DNA from: Clostridia bacterium
GTDB taxonomy: Bacteria; Bacillota; Peptococcia; DRI-13; SM3-B62
Direction: 5' to 3'
Length of the DNA: 64,000 nt
Assembly: GCA_018432615.1 (NCBI GenBank)
Contig: JAHDSQ010000002.1
Span: 95,054-159,053 of the forward strand
Shown here piece after piece: positions 1-8,395 of the stretch. The notes below the pieces were generated by a model, which worked only from the letters and a program-made list of their open reading frames with translations, did no database searches and was not told the origin of the DNA. The position numbers and the translations under genes are program-made. Numbering within the stretch: the stretch's first letter is position 1; each line of letters starts with the position of its first letter.

Positions 1-659
1 CCGAGATCGCGCCGGAACCTGTCTTTATCCAGCTTTTCATGGGTTTTCGCATCCCAAAAACGGCACGTATCAGGAGAAATTTCATCTCCCAACATGATTT
101 CTCCTTGGTGTCTCCCAAACTCCAATTTGAAATCCACCAGTTCAAGCCCCAGGGGTTTTAAATATGCGAGCAGTATCTCATTTATCTTCAGGGCCATTTC
201 CTCGATGGTATCCATCTCTTTTGGGCTTGCCAGTTCAAGAGCCTTGATATGATACCTGTTTATCATGGGGTCACCCAGTTCATCATCTTTGTAGTAGAAT
301 TCCAAGACCGGAAACGGCAGCTTTGTGCCCTCAGACTTGCCAAGACGTTTAGCCAGGGAACCGGCTGCTATATTGCGGACAACAACCTCCACCGGAACTA
401 TTTCTAAGTTCTTGACCAGCATTTCCCTTTCTCCGGTCAACTCTACAAAATGGTTGGACACCCCTCGTGTTGCCAGCATTTTAAAAAATATAGCCGAGAT
501 CTGATTATTATAATACCCTTTATCCCTTATTGAACCCTTTTTAAGACCGTTAAAAGCGGTGGCATCGTCTTTATAGTGCACCAAAAGCAATTCGGGGTCA
601 GCCGTTTCATAAATCTTCTTGGCCTTCCCTTCATAGAGCATTTTTAACCCTTTAGTCAT
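1..659 (-). CDS. purC: SAICAR synthetase, 3' end cut by window edge
   Basis: Phosphoribosylaminoimidazole-succinocarboxamide synthase, a cytosolic purine-pathway enzyme that joins CAIR and aspartate using ATP. About 219 residues are visible, and the family is usually near 235, so only a short C-terminal piece lies left of base 1. Visible family motifs are the N-terminal [21 protein letters not shown], and [17 protein letters not shown] in the middle. The ATG at 657-659 is preceded by a good ribosome site (AGAAGGGGG). It starts 36 bases after the purB stop and reads the same way, so it is the third gene of the purE-purB-purC run. PurB acts immediately after PurC in the pathway. Confidence 0.95.
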   Translation of the reverse strand, partial: MTKGLKMLYEGKAKKIYETADPELLLVHYKDDATAFNGLKKGSIRDKGYYNNQISAIFFKMLATRGVSNHFVELTGEREMLVKNLEIVPVEVVVRNIAAGSLAKRLGKSEGTKLPFPVLEFYYKDDELGDPMINRYHIKALELASPKEMDTIEEMALKINEILLAYLKPLGLELVDFKLEFGRHQGEIMLGDEISPDTCRFWDAKTHEKLDKDRFRRDL

Positions 660-695
660 AAACAAACCCCCTTCTTCTCTTAGTGTCTGTCGAAA

Positions 696-1991
696 TCAAG
701 CCAGCCCCGCCCTTTTAAAAATGTAGTCGACATTCTTCGTATGATGGGCGTAATCAAAGAGGTCGTCCACCTCTTCCTCATTCAAAAACGACATGACCTC
801 TTTGTCTTCAAATACCAAATACTTTAGATCCTTCTTCTCGTCCCAAGCCCGCATGGCGTTACGCTGTGTCATCTCATAAGCCTTTTCCCTTGCTAAGCCT
901 TTCTCCACCAAGGCAAGCATTACACGTTGAGAAAAAATAAGGCCGTGGGTTTTTTCCACGTTATCGCGCATCGTCTCGGTATTGACCTTAAGTCCGCGTA
1001 AGACCTTTGTCATTTGACGCAGCATATAATGCATAAGAATCGTGCTGTCGGGAAGGATTACCCTTTCCACTGAGGAATGACTGATATCCCTTTCATGCCA
1101 AAGAGCAATATTCTCGTAAGCAGCCGTCGCATTGCCCCGAATAAGCCTCGCCATGCCTGTAATCCGTTCCCCGATGATGGGGTTTTTCTTATGAGGCATA
1201 GCAGAAGAACCCTTCTGCCCCTTTCCGAAGGGTTCTTCAACCTCCAGCACCTCGGTACGCTGCAGGTGTCTCAACTCAATAGCATATTTCTCCAAAGAAC
1301 CGGCAATAACAGCTAAGACAGACATAAACTGCGCGTGACGATCGCGCTGAATAACCTGTGTTGCCACCAGAGCCGGCTCTAATCCCAACTTATCACAAAC
1401 ATATTCTTCGATTTGCGGAGGGATATTGGCAAAAGTCCCTACGGCGCCGGATATTTTCCCTACACTCACCGTCTTGATTGCTTCCCTCATCCGCACGATA
1501 TTTCTCTCATTTTCCGTATACCACAAGGCCATCTTTAAGCCAAAAGTCACGGGTTCGGCATGGACCCCGTGTGTCCGTCCCATCATCAACGCATCTTTGT
1601 ATGTACGCGCCTTTTCCTTCAAAGTATCACTTAACGCTTCTAATTCAACTAAAATCAGCTCACCCGCTTGTTTCAGTTGCAAAGACAGGGCGGTATCCAG
1701 GACATCGGAAGAGGTCATTCCCAGATGTATGTATTTTGCGTCCTCCCCTACATATTCACCAACATTTGTTAAAAAAGCGATAACATCATGTTTTGTCGTT
1801 TCTTCAATTTCCTTGATCCTAGCCACATCAAAGGCAGCCTTACTACGGATGTTTTGGGCAGCCTTTGTCGGAATCATTCCTAATTCCGCCATGGCCTCAC
1901 AGGACAAAAGCTCTACCTCCAGCATGCATGCCCAACGGTTGTCCTCCGTCCATATTTTCCCCATTTCTTGTAGCGTATAGCGTTCAATCAT
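696..1991 (-). CDS. purB: Adenylosuccinate lyase
   Basis: Fumarase/aspartase-superfamily enzyme that removes fumarate from SAICAR and from adenylosuccinate, so it acts twice in AMP synthesis. The 431-residue length is normal for the short bacterial form. The superfamily signature GSSAMPHKKNP is intact near residue 265, and the catalytic-region motifs TSSDVLDTA (near 95) and GRTHGVHAEP (near 140) are visible. The ATG at 1991 lies 19 bases after the purE stop with GAGGTGAGGG upstream. Nothing looks damaged. It should be co-transcribed with purE and purC. Confidence 0.96.
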   Translation of the reverse strand: MIERYTLQEMGKIWTEDNRWACMLEVELLSCEAMAELGMIPTKAAQNIRSKAAFDVARIKEIEETTKHDVIAFLTNVGEYVGEDAKYIHLGMTSSDVLDTALSLQLKQAGELILVELEALSDTLKEKARTYKDALMMGRTHGVHAEPVTFGLKMALWYTENERNIVRMREAIKTVSVGKISGAVGTFANIPPQIEEYVCDKLGLEPALVATQVIQRDRHAQFMSVLAVIAGSLEKYAIELRHLQRTEVLEVEEPFGKGQKGSSAMPHKKNPIIGERITGMARLIRGNATAAYENIALWHERDISHSSVERVILPDSTILMHYMLRQMTKVLRGLKVNTETMRDNVEKTHGLIFSQRVMLALVEKGLAREKAYEMTQRNAMRAWDEKKDLKYLVFEDKEVMSFLNEEEVDDLFDYAHHTKNVDYIFKRAGLA

Positions 1992-2010
1992 CTGAAACCC
2001 TCACCTCTTT

Positions 2011-2514
2011 TTAACCTTCCATTTCCTCAACAAGCCGCCCGATTTTTTCGTTCTTGACGGCTACTTCCTTGGCCATTTCAGCCTTGTAATTTTTAAAAGC
2101 CTCCCGTAAAGAAGTATCTTTGACCCCTAAAATCTGCACGGCAAACAGTGCTGCGTTCTTGGCCCCGTCTATACCCATGGAAGCCACCGGCACTCCGGAG
2201 GGCATCTGCACAATAGCATAAAGAGCATCCACACCTTGCAAAGCCGTAGCATTTAGCGGCACCCCTATTACCGGCAGCGGAGTCACCGCCGCCAAAACAC
2301 CCGGCAGATGGGCCGCGGCACCGGCACCGGCGATAATGACGTCGAAACCACGTTCTGCCGCTTCCTGAGCCAGTTTAAGAGCTTCCGCGGTCGTTCTGTG
2401 AGCCGAGGCGACATGAAGCTCAAATTCGACTTTAAAATCCTTTAGAACCTGCACGGCCTTTTTCATAACAGGCCAATCCGAATCGCTGCCCATGATAATA
2501 AGAACTTTATTCAT
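2011..2514 (-). CDS. purE: N5-carboxyaminoimidazole ribonucleotide mutase
   Basis: Class I PurE, which moves the carboxyl group of N5-CAIR to C4 to give CAIR. The 167-residue length is typical. The N-terminal phosphate-binding motif IIMGSDSDWPVM, the SAHRTTAEAL segment and the GAGAAAHLPGVLAA loop are all present. PurK, its usual partner, is not next to it in this window. It is the first gene of the purE-purB-purC run; the start at 2514 has GTAGGAGGAAAAGCC directly before it. Upstream are a promoter and a leader hairpin, described separately, that could control the whole operon. Confidence 0.96.
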   Translation of the reverse strand: MNKVLIIMGSDSDWPVMKKAVQVLKDFKVEFELHVASAHRTTAEALKLAQEAAERGFDVIIAGAGAAAHLPGVLAAVTPLPVIGVPLNATALQGVDALYAIVQMPSGVPVASMGIDGAKNAALFAVQILGVKDTSLREAFKNYKAEMAKEVAVKNEKIGRLVEEMEG

Positions 2515-2550
2515 GGCTTTTCCTCCTACCTCGAAAAGTTATCGCTGTTT

Positions 2551-2594
2551 GAAAACAAAAAGTGAGCCTCTCCGGACGATGTACTAAGACTCAC
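2551..2594 (-). terminator. Attenuator-like hairpin in the purE leader
   Basis: Read on the minus strand, GTGAG at 2594-2590 pairs with CTCAC at 2566-2562, the stem is extended by a few weaker pairs, and a TTTTTGTTTT run follows at 2561-2552. It lies inside the transcribed leader, downstream of the promoter at 2626-2654 and about 37 bases before the purE start. A terminator in that place normally means premature termination control. No iorA-iorB transcript should need it, because that operon ends at 2706 just upstream of the promoter; a read-through role cannot be excluded. Confidence 0.5.
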
Positions 2595-2625
2595 CTATTA
2601 ATAACGCCAACGAACTTATATTCAT

Positions 2626-2654
2626 ATCTTACCCACAACACGGTGTCATGTCAA
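2626..2654 (-). promoter_or_regulatory. Sigma-A-type promoter of purE-purB-purC
   Basis: On the minus strand a perfect -35 TTGACA (2654-2649) is followed after exactly 17 bases by the -10 TAAGAT (2631-2626). Transcription would start near 2619 and give a leader of roughly 105 bases before the purE ATG. Confidence 0.75.
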
Positions 2655-2705
2655 GAAAAAAGCGAACATTATTTCCGCTCCTTGCTATTTTATTCGTATT
2701 ATTCT

Positions 2706-3290
2706 TTACACCAACTCATATCCCTGGGTAAAGGCTTTCTTGTTAATTTCCAAGAACTTTGTCGGAACTTTATTTTCCAGGGCTTTTAACCAAATTTCTT
2801 TAGCAAAACCCAGCCTGCGCGCCAAAACCCCCATCAGCACAACATTAGAGGCCTTTGCATTGCCACATTCCGTAGCAACAGCCAGAGCATCAAGGGAAAT
2901 CAGTTTTTGCACCCTCCCCTGTATGGTCTCCACAATGCCGCTGGGGTAAACCGCCTTACCCATGATAACCGGAACCGGTTCAATCACCTGGGTACCGGTA
3001 ATGATTTCACCGTCCGGCTTGAGAAATGACAACCAACGCAAGGCTTCCAATTGTTCAAAGGAAAGTATAATATCGGCTTCTCCCTCCTCTACAAGGGGTG
3101 AATAGATCTCATCGCCCATTTTTACATGGGTTACGACACTACCGCCACGCTGAGCCATCCCGTGTATTTCCGACATTTTAACATCCAACCCACTCAACAG
3201 GGCAACCTCGGCTAAGATCTTGCTGGCCAGGATTGTTCCCTGTCCGCCTACCCCGACGAGTAAAAGGTTTATCTTATTCAACATCTTCAC
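2706..3290 (-). CDS. iorB: Indolepyruvate ferredoxin oxidoreductase, beta subunit
   Basis: Small subunit of the oxygen-sensitive 2-oxoacid:ferredoxin oxidoreductase that oxidatively decarboxylates aryl pyruvates (from Trp, Phe, Tyr transamination) to aryl-acetyl-CoA. The 194-residue protein has the POR-gamma-type nucleotide/CoA fold start GVGGQGTILASKIL and the SEIHGMAQRGGSVVTHVK segment typical of IorB. It overlaps the end of iorA by 17 bases, so the two are translationally coupled and made in equal amounts. The enzyme family points to anaerobic amino-acid metabolism. Confidence 0.93.
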   Translation of the reverse strand: MKMLNKINLLLVGVGGQGTILASKILAEVALLSGLDVKMSEIHGMAQRGGSVVTHVKMGDEIYSPLVEEGEADIILSFEQLEALRWLSFLKPDGEIITGTQVIEPVPVIMGKAVYPSGIVETIQGRVQKLISLDALAVATECGNAKASNVVLMGVLARRLGFAKEIWLKALENKVPTKFLEINKKAFTQGYELV

Positions 3291-5034
3291 CCGCCCTTCT
3301 GATTGCTCCTACCTTGCAGACCTGTGTGCACAGATTACAACCGTTACATATCTCAGGATTTATGGTTACTCGACCATCCCTTAACGCAATGGCCGGACAG
3401 CCCAAAGCCATACACTGTTTACAATTGATACACTTAGCCTCATCGATCACCATGTAGCCGGAGGCCGCTTTTTCCAAAAGTGCACAAGGCCTTTTGGCTA
3501 TTATCACCGACACTTCTTCAGCAGCTGTTTCCTCCTTGATGATGGCTTCCAGATGAGCAAGGTCAAAAGGATCTACTTCCACGACCCGTTTTACACCTAA
3601 TCCCTTAACTAAGCCGGCAATGTTAACGGCTGCTGTCGGCTCATTCTTAAGTGTTTTCCCCGTTGCCGGATGCTGCTGGTGTCCTGTCATGGCCGTGGTG
3701 CTGTTATCCAGAATCAGCACGGTTCCTTTTCCTTTGTTGTACAGCATGTCAACCAACCCGGTTATTCCGCTGTGGAAGAAGGTGGAGTCCCCTATCACCG
3801 CCACGATCCTCTTAGCCAGTTCGGGGTTTGATTTTTCCATCCCTAAAGCCGTACCGATACTGGCACCCATGCAAATGGTCGTATCCATAGCTTCCAGAGG
3901 CGGAAGGGCTCCTAAGGTATAACAGCCAATATCACCGGTAACTACCATTTTTAGCTTTTTCAAGACATAAAAGACTGCTCGGTGCGGACAACCGGGACAC
4001 AGCACAGGAGGTCTGGCCGGTATTGATGGCAGTCCCTCCCTTGTTCTTTCCTCATCAGGGAACGAAGCTAACCCCAGCTCTCTATTTATCTTTTCCCTGA
4101 CCATTTTAGCGCTGAGTTCGCCTATTAGCGAGAAAAGCCTTTTTCCGTCTACCTTTAGCCCCATAGTTACAACCGCTTCCTCCAGAAAGGGCTCTAATTC
4201 TTCAACGACAAAAACCCGGTCCACTTGGGAGGCAAAGTCTTTCACAAGCTTTTGGGATAAGGGATAAGTCATCCCCAGCTTCAAAATGCTGGCCTGTGGA
4301 AACGCTTCTTTAACATATTGATAACAAATGCCACTGGTAATGATCCCGAATTTCCGGTCTTTAATCTCCGTAACATTTAACTCTGTTTCACCGGCGTACT
4401 GCACCAATTTCTCCGTACGTTCCTCCACGACCGTATGCCTGATGCGCCCATAGGCCGGAATCATGACATATTTTTGAGCATTCTTGGTATATTCCTTCTT
4501 CACTACAGGAACCGGCTCTGCCAGTTCAACCATCCCCTGCGAATGTGCAATACGTGTCGTGATCCTCAACATCACCGGCGTATCGAAAGCCTCGCTGATT
4601 TCAAAGGCTTTTTTTACGAACTCTTTGGCTTCCCTGCTGTCGGCAGGCTCAAGCACAGGTATTTTTGCCAACCTGCCATACCTGCGGTTATCTTGCTCGT
4701 TTTGTGAACTATGCATCCCCGGGTCATCAGCCGAGACAAGAACAAAACCCCCGTTGACCCCCGTATAAGAAAAGGTCAAAAGAGGATCGGCGGCTACATT
4801 GACGCCCACATGCTTCATCGTAACAAGAGTTCGAGAACCGGCTATACTCGCACCTACACCGACTTCAAAGGCTACCTTCTCGTTAGGAGACCACTGGCTG
4901 TATATTTTCGGATACTGAACAATGCTCTCCAGTATTTCCGTACTCGGTGTACCCGGATAACCGGCTGCTACTCCCACTCCTGCCTCGTACGCTCCTCTGG
5001 CTATAGCTTCATTCCCTGTAAGCAATACTTTCAT
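3274..5034 (-). CDS. iorA: Indolepyruvate ferredoxin oxidoreductase, alpha subunit
   Basis: Catalytic subunit of 586 residues. The N-terminal pyrimidine-binding and transketolase-like domains come first (GNEAIARGAYEAGVGVAAGYPGTP at the start), then the thiamine-diphosphate-binding domain with GDIGCYTLG near 370 and GDSTFFHSG near 416. The C-terminus (about 530-575) holds a ferredoxin-like module with two four-cysteine sets, CINCKQCMALGCP and CNGCNLCTQVCK, for two [4Fe-4S] clusters. Length and order match the IorA family. It is the first gene of a two-gene operon with iorB. The ATG at 5034 is preceded by AAGGAAGGCGGG. Confidence 0.95.
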   Translation of the reverse strand: MKVLLTGNEAIARGAYEAGVGVAAGYPGTPSTEILESIVQYPKIYSQWSPNEKVAFEVGVGASIAGSRTLVTMKHVGVNVAADPLLTFSYTGVNGGFVLVSADDPGMHSSQNEQDNRRYGRLAKIPVLEPADSREAKEFVKKAFEISEAFDTPVMLRITTRIAHSQGMVELAEPVPVVKKEYTKNAQKYVMIPAYGRIRHTVVEERTEKLVQYAGETELNVTEIKDRKFGIITSGICYQYVKEAFPQASILKLGMTYPLSQKLVKDFASQVDRVFVVEELEPFLEEAVVTMGLKVDGKRLFSLIGELSAKMVREKINRELGLASFPDEERTREGLPSIPARPPVLCPGCPHRAVFYVLKKLKMVVTGDIGCYTLGALPPLEAMDTTICMGASIGTALGMEKSNPELAKRIVAVIGDSTFFHSGITGLVDMLYNKGKGTVLILDNSTTAMTGHQQHPATGKTLKNEPTAAVNIAGLVKGLGVKRVVEVDPFDLAHLEAIIKEETAAEEVSVIIAKRPCALLEKAASGYMVIDEAKCINCKQCMALGCPAIALRDGRVTINPEICNGCNLCTQVCKVGAIRRAGEDVE

Positions 5035-5106
5035 TGATTAAATCCCGCCTTCCTTACCTAATGCAGTATTACAATTATAAATAATCATAACCGTCACCCT
5101 ACATAA

Positions 5107-5134
5107 TAATTACATTATTTGTACCCCCGGTCAA
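5107..5134 (-). promoter_or_regulatory. Candidate promoter of iorA-iorB
   Basis: Minus-strand TTGACC (5134-5129), 16 bases, then TAATTA (5112-5107) in an AT-rich gap between iorA and the divergent gene at 5244. The -10 is imperfect, so this is a moderate call. Confidence 0.4.
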
Positions 5135-5243
5135 TACTTTTTCATCTTCCATCATTTTTTTCATAAAATCGACATTTTTTCCTTAACTTTTGTTATCATA
5201 TATTAAAATAGATTATATCAAATCAAGGAACGGAAGTTATACT

Positions 5244-5774
5244 ATGCGAAAACAAAGGGCTGTGTTTTTTAATTCCCTGTTTGCCGTAATTACAATTAAA
5301 ATCGCTCTTATCCTACTGGGCATCTCCGACGCAGAAGCCGCCTCGCTCCTTACCGGTATGATAGCCGTTATCTGCCTGTTGCTTCTTTTGCCGGCTGCTT
5401 TAAAACACCTGCGGCCTTTGAAGCCATGGAAGGAAGGTTTTGCCCTTGTTTTCATGCTTTTTCCCATAATTCTGATGCTTTCCGATCCAATTATCCATAC
5501 TTTCCGTTTGTCCTCACTGTTGCAGCAAAGAGCCGTACCACTCCTACCACCGGAACCATCCCTTTGGTCACTACCGACGGTACATTCCGTTCTTTTGTGG
5601 GCCGGTAACTTCATCCATTATGCTGTTCCCTTTTACTTCATAGGCTATCTTTTCTCAAAATCTTGCGAAGGCAAAAACCCAACCTTAAAAGGTGCACTCC
5701 TTTACACTTTTATCCTCTTGTTCCTTTGTTCTCTCTATTTCTATGCAAAGTTCGGATTAAGCACCCTGCTTTGA
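5244..5774 (+). CDS. Hypothetical polytopic membrane protein
   Basis: I do not recognise this 176-residue protein. It has about four hydrophobic segments: residues 8-24, 31-51, 65-82 and two near the C-terminus (about 115-133 and 144-170). No catalytic or metal-binding motif is visible, and a Pro/Leu-rich loop (LLPPEPSLWSLP) separates the middle and final segments. An upstream ATG-less extension of the frame reaches 5190, but the ATG at 5244 with AAGGAACGGAAG before it is the better start. It stands alone, divergent from iorA and convergent with the DUF421 gene, only 4 bases from the end of that gene. Confidence 0.6.
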   Translation: MRKQRAVFFNSLFAVITIKIALILLGISDAEAASLLTGMIAVICLLLLLPAALKHLRPLKPWKEGFALVFMLFPIILMLSDPIIHTFRLSSLLQQRAVPLLPPEPSLWSLPTVHSVLLWAGNFIHYAVPFYFIGYLFSKSCEGKNPTLKGALLYTFILLFLCSLYFYAKFGLSTLL

Positions 5775-5778
5775 TAAA

Positions 5779-6507
5779 TTATTCAAAACCGTGCTCTCCA
5801 TGCTTTTCTTCTCTTTTTTCATTAAGGGAAAGATAAAGATTACCTTGAGTATCCAGGCCTCCATAAAAAACATCCCTTGGATTATTTATTCCTCTTTTGC
5901 CCAGCTCAATGTTTAACCATTCATCATTTAAATCAATTGCCTGTAGATTTTCTGACATTACTTTACCATCAATAATAACGTCGGCTGTCAGGCCTATGTA
6001 TTTAGTATCCAACCCCATATCTGCCGGAGTTGCCGGTCGTTTTTGAGATTTCAGTAAAACTGATAATTTGCCGTCTGATTCGAAAATGGCATATTCAACG
6101 TCAGCTATATTGAATGTATTTTTTTCTCTAAGCATCATCATCAGATCCGTTAATGTAAGACGTGCTCGCCTCATATTTTCAACAATTAATTTACCGTTTT
6201 CTATCATGACTATTGGTTCAGAATCAGTAATCTTTGATAAACGGAAGTTCTTCAGATTAAGAAAATCAATCAAGATTACAATTATAGTTAAAGTTAACAA
6301 AACAGACATTCCCGATATAAAAGATTGCTGCCTATTAACTGACATATTAGCTGCTACCGAACCAATTATTACACCAACTACGAAATCAAAGAAGGTCATT
6401 TGAGATATAAGCTTTCTGCCTATTAATCTAGTTAAATACAGAAGAAATAAATATGTGATTAGTATTTTTACAGCTGAATCAAGAATTACGGCAAAAATGG
6501 TGTTCAC
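5779..6507 (-). CDS. DUF421 (YetF-like) membrane protein
   Basis: A 242-residue member of the DUF421/YetF family of Bacilli and Clostridia, whose biochemical role is largely undefined; some members help spores or germination. The first 85 residues form about three membrane helices, with the typical segment LTRLIGRKLISQMTFFDFVVG. The remaining cytosolic part carries the usual family blocks: IVENMRRARLTLTDLMMMLREKN-type sequence, then VEYAIFESDGKLSVL, and VIIDGKVMSENL near the end. A second, more divergent copy lies at 8396 on the other strand. The start at 6507 (ATG inside GGTGAAC context) has no strong ribosome site. Confidence 0.85.
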   Translation of the reverse strand: MNTIFAVILDSAVKILITYLFLLYLTRLIGRKLISQMTFFDFVVGVIIGSVAANMSVNRQQSFISGMSVLLTLTIIVILIDFLNLKNFRLSKITDSEPIVMIENGKLIVENMRRARLTLTDLMMMLREKNTFNIADVEYAIFESDGKLSVLLKSQKRPATPADMGLDTKYIGLTADVIIDGKVMSENLQAIDLNDEWLNIELGKRGINNPRDVFYGGLDTQGNLYLSLNEKREEKHGEHGFE

Positions 6508-6614
6508 CTACTTATATTTTAATATTAACCAGGTTTGAAAACATCTTTACCTCTTTGTGAAATGACTTGTCGAAGTATGCTATTTTTGCGTATAGCAGGG
6601 TTTTTTACAGTCTG

Positions 6615-6640
6615 AGAGAGCCTGAAATTTCAGGCTCTCT
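6615..6640. repeat. 26-base perfect inverted repeat between two converging/serial genes
   Basis: AGAGAGCCTGAAA is followed directly by its reverse complement. As RNA it makes an 11-pair stem with a 4-base loop. It lies 15 bases after the gerW stop, so it is the likely 3' end of the gerW transcript, but there is no U-run on that strand; the TTTTTT run at 6600-6606 is 9 bases beyond the stem and reads as A on the gerW strand. Confidence 0.5.
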
Positions 6641-6654
6641 TGTGTTTGCCCTTA

Positions 6655-7059
6655 TTATCCTTCGTTCTCTTCTTTGCCTTCTTTCTCTTCTTTACCTTCA
6701 TTGTCCCCTTTTTTATCTATCTTTTCCATAAACTTATCCAGGATATCGGGGACCATCTCCAGTACCTTCTCCATATTGTTCCTGCCTTTAAGCGGGATTA
6801 TCGATACTTCCTTCCCTTTTATCACAAGAATGCTATTGGGCGTAATTTTCGCCCCGACTCCGGCACCTTCCCCCGTACCGTCGTTCCCTTTAGGGTCCTT
6901 GCCGGAACCGCCTCCGGAACCAAGCCCGAACCCGATGTCAATGATGGGTACAATCGTAACCTCGCCAATGGTCTTCGGTTCTCCGACAATCGTCTCGGTC
7001 TTAAAGAAGTTCTCTAGCCTCTCAAAAATCGTATTCAGCGTTCCTTCTATTTTTCCCAT
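6655..7059 (-). CDS. gerW: GerW family spore protein (YtfJ)
   Basis: A 134-residue GerW/YtfJ protein. In Bacillus subtilis the homolog is a forespore protein needed for normal L-alanine germination; it appears across endospore formers, which makes it a marker for sporulation here. Visible are the N-terminal helix (MGKIEGTLNTIFERLENFF), the central VTIVPIIDIGFGLGSGGGSG segment with the glycine-rich strand, GAGVGAKITPNSILVI, and a Glu/Lys-rich tail (KEEKEGKEENEG). The start has GAGGAGGTAGAAAG before it. It follows the DUF2953 gene by 44 bases, a pairing that is common in spore formers. Confidence 0.9.
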   Translation of the reverse strand: MGKIEGTLNTIFERLENFFKTETIVGEPKTIGEVTIVPIIDIGFGLGSGGGSGKDPKGNDGTGEGAGVGAKITPNSILVIKGKEVSIIPLKGRNNMEKVLEMVPDILDKFMEKIDKKGDNEGKEEKEGKEENEG

Positions 7060-7103
7060 CTTTCTACCTCCTCATATTTTTATCATGCTATGCCCAAAAG
7101 GCA

Positions 7104-7739
7104 TTAACTTGTTCGCCATAATTTCCATAGTACTGTTCTGACCCTTTTAGACACAATAAAGCGCAGTATGTAGAAAAACAAAACTATCGGCCTGATTCTA
7201 CCCAACACATACATTCTAAGGTCACGTACCTCCCCGGTAAAATCCGGGGTAATTCTTATTCCCGGGATTGCTGCCCTCACTGCAGCCAACAGCCCGGTGT
7301 AATAGGGATCATCAAATCCCAATGTTCCCTTTACCTCACATTTTCGAGGTAATATGCGACAGATTATTAATTTAACTGTTTTAAACAGTTCCGCTAAAAA
7401 CCCTTTATCATTCAATACCGCTAAATCACTGATTCCGAAAGGTCTTTTTCTTTCTCGTTTTTTTCTTTTCCCCTTACTCCTTGTTTTATCCTTTCCTTTA
7501 TTGTCTTCCTTATCCCCTTTAAGCGATGTCTTTTTCATCACAATACCGAATACGCTGACAATAAATTCTTTTTCCTTCTCCTGGTCAAAGACAACGAATG
7601 CCCGTAAAGGCCCTGTCTGAAGGCTGACCTCCCCGCCGAATGTTTGCTCCCAACGTCCAAAAACCTCATAACTTATCGGCATCATCATTACAAGCAGAAC
7701 GAGACAAATCGCCCCCAGTATTACCCATAAAACAACCAT
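7104..7739 (-). CDS. DUF2953 membrane-anchored protein
   Basis: A 211-residue protein matching the DUF2953 family, usually found beside gerW in spore-forming Firmicutes; its function is not known. It begins with one membrane helix (residues 2-22), then a beta-rich part, a very basic low-complexity linker (KGKDKTRSKGKRKKRERKR, about 78-100), and the conserved C-terminal block with GTLGFDDPYYTG near 142 and a final hydrophobic segment. It is the first gene of a likely two-gene unit with gerW. Confidence 0.8.
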   Translation of the reverse strand: MVVLWVILGAICLVLLVMMMPISYEVFGRWEQTFGGEVSLQTGPLRAFVVFDQEKEKEFIVSVFGIVMKKTSLKGDKEDNKGKDKTRSKGKRKKRERKRPFGISDLAVLNDKGFLAELFKTVKLIICRILPRKCEVKGTLGFDDPYYTGLLAAVRAAIPGIRITPDFTGEVRDLRMYVLGRIRPIVLFFYILRFIVSKRVRTVLWKLWRTS

Positions 7740-7774
7740 TATCTCACCTATTTCACTCGTAAGAATAGAATCGG

Positions 7775-8233
7775 TTAGAGAACTTGCCCCTCATCGTCAA
7801 GTAATCCTTTCTCCTGCATGAATCTCATTAAAAGCATGGCTGTGGTACCGGTTATCTTTAAGCAATTCCTTAAATGCTCACGGGTATCGAACTCGAACGG
7901 GTTCAAAGCACGACAGCACGTAGTACCAAATTTTTCTTCAAAAACCTTGTGAAAATCGTTGGCTAATTCATAAGCCGGTTCACGGCTTTCTTGAATGTCT
8001 TTTCGACCCCTAAGCAGGCTTAATATCATCGCCGATCCTGCCAGTGCGCCGCACATACAGCCTGCATGCCCCAAGCCTCCGCCAAAACCTGTGGCTATTT
8101 TCAATACGTCCGACTCCATATCAGGGTCCACATATTCCATAAAGGTCTTAAATAAGGATTCGGCACAATTATATCCCTCTCTAAAATAGTTTCCTGCTTT
8201 GTTTCTGGCTTCTAATACTAGGTTCTCATTCAT
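7775..8233 (-). CDS. C-GCAxxG-C-C family redox-type protein
   Basis: A 152-residue member of the C_GCAxxG_C_C family, small proteins with spaced conserved cysteines thought to bind metal or act in redox chemistry; no precise role is known. The first Cys is in YNCAESLF, the signature region is GFGGGLGHAGCMCGALAGSAM (written here as two halves, GFGGGLGHAG and CMCGALAG), and paired cysteines follow in TTCCRALNPF and HLRNCLK. Length and spacing are normal. It sits alone ahead of the DUF2953-gerW pair, 35 bases upstream, and could be co-transcribed with it. Confidence 0.85.
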   Translation of the reverse strand: MNENLVLEARNKAGNYFREGYNCAESLFKTFMEYVDPDMESDVLKIATGFGGGLGHAGCMCGALAGSAMILSLLRGRKDIQESREPAYELANDFHKVFEEKFGTTCCRALNPFEFDTREHLRNCLKITGTTAMLLMRFMQEKGLLDDEGQVL

Positions 8234-8395
8234 ATGCCAATTATCTCCTTCCTTTCAGTATCTATCTTATCAAGAAAACATCAGATTACACAACACCATT
8301 TATCTCAAAAAGCAACCGGTATAAATGAGACGCTCTCCAGTTAGAATAATACATAAACCTTATATTAACCTTAAAATCTTTAGTTTGGAGGAACC

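Noticed and set aside
2595-2625. Purine, ZTP or PRPP riboswitch in the purE leader
   Set aside because: The conserved core sequences of these classes are not visible; only the hairpin with T-run remains.
7060-7103. Sigma-G promoter before gerW
   Set aside because: A CATnnTA -10 match (CATGATA) exists but no acceptable -35 at the right spacing.
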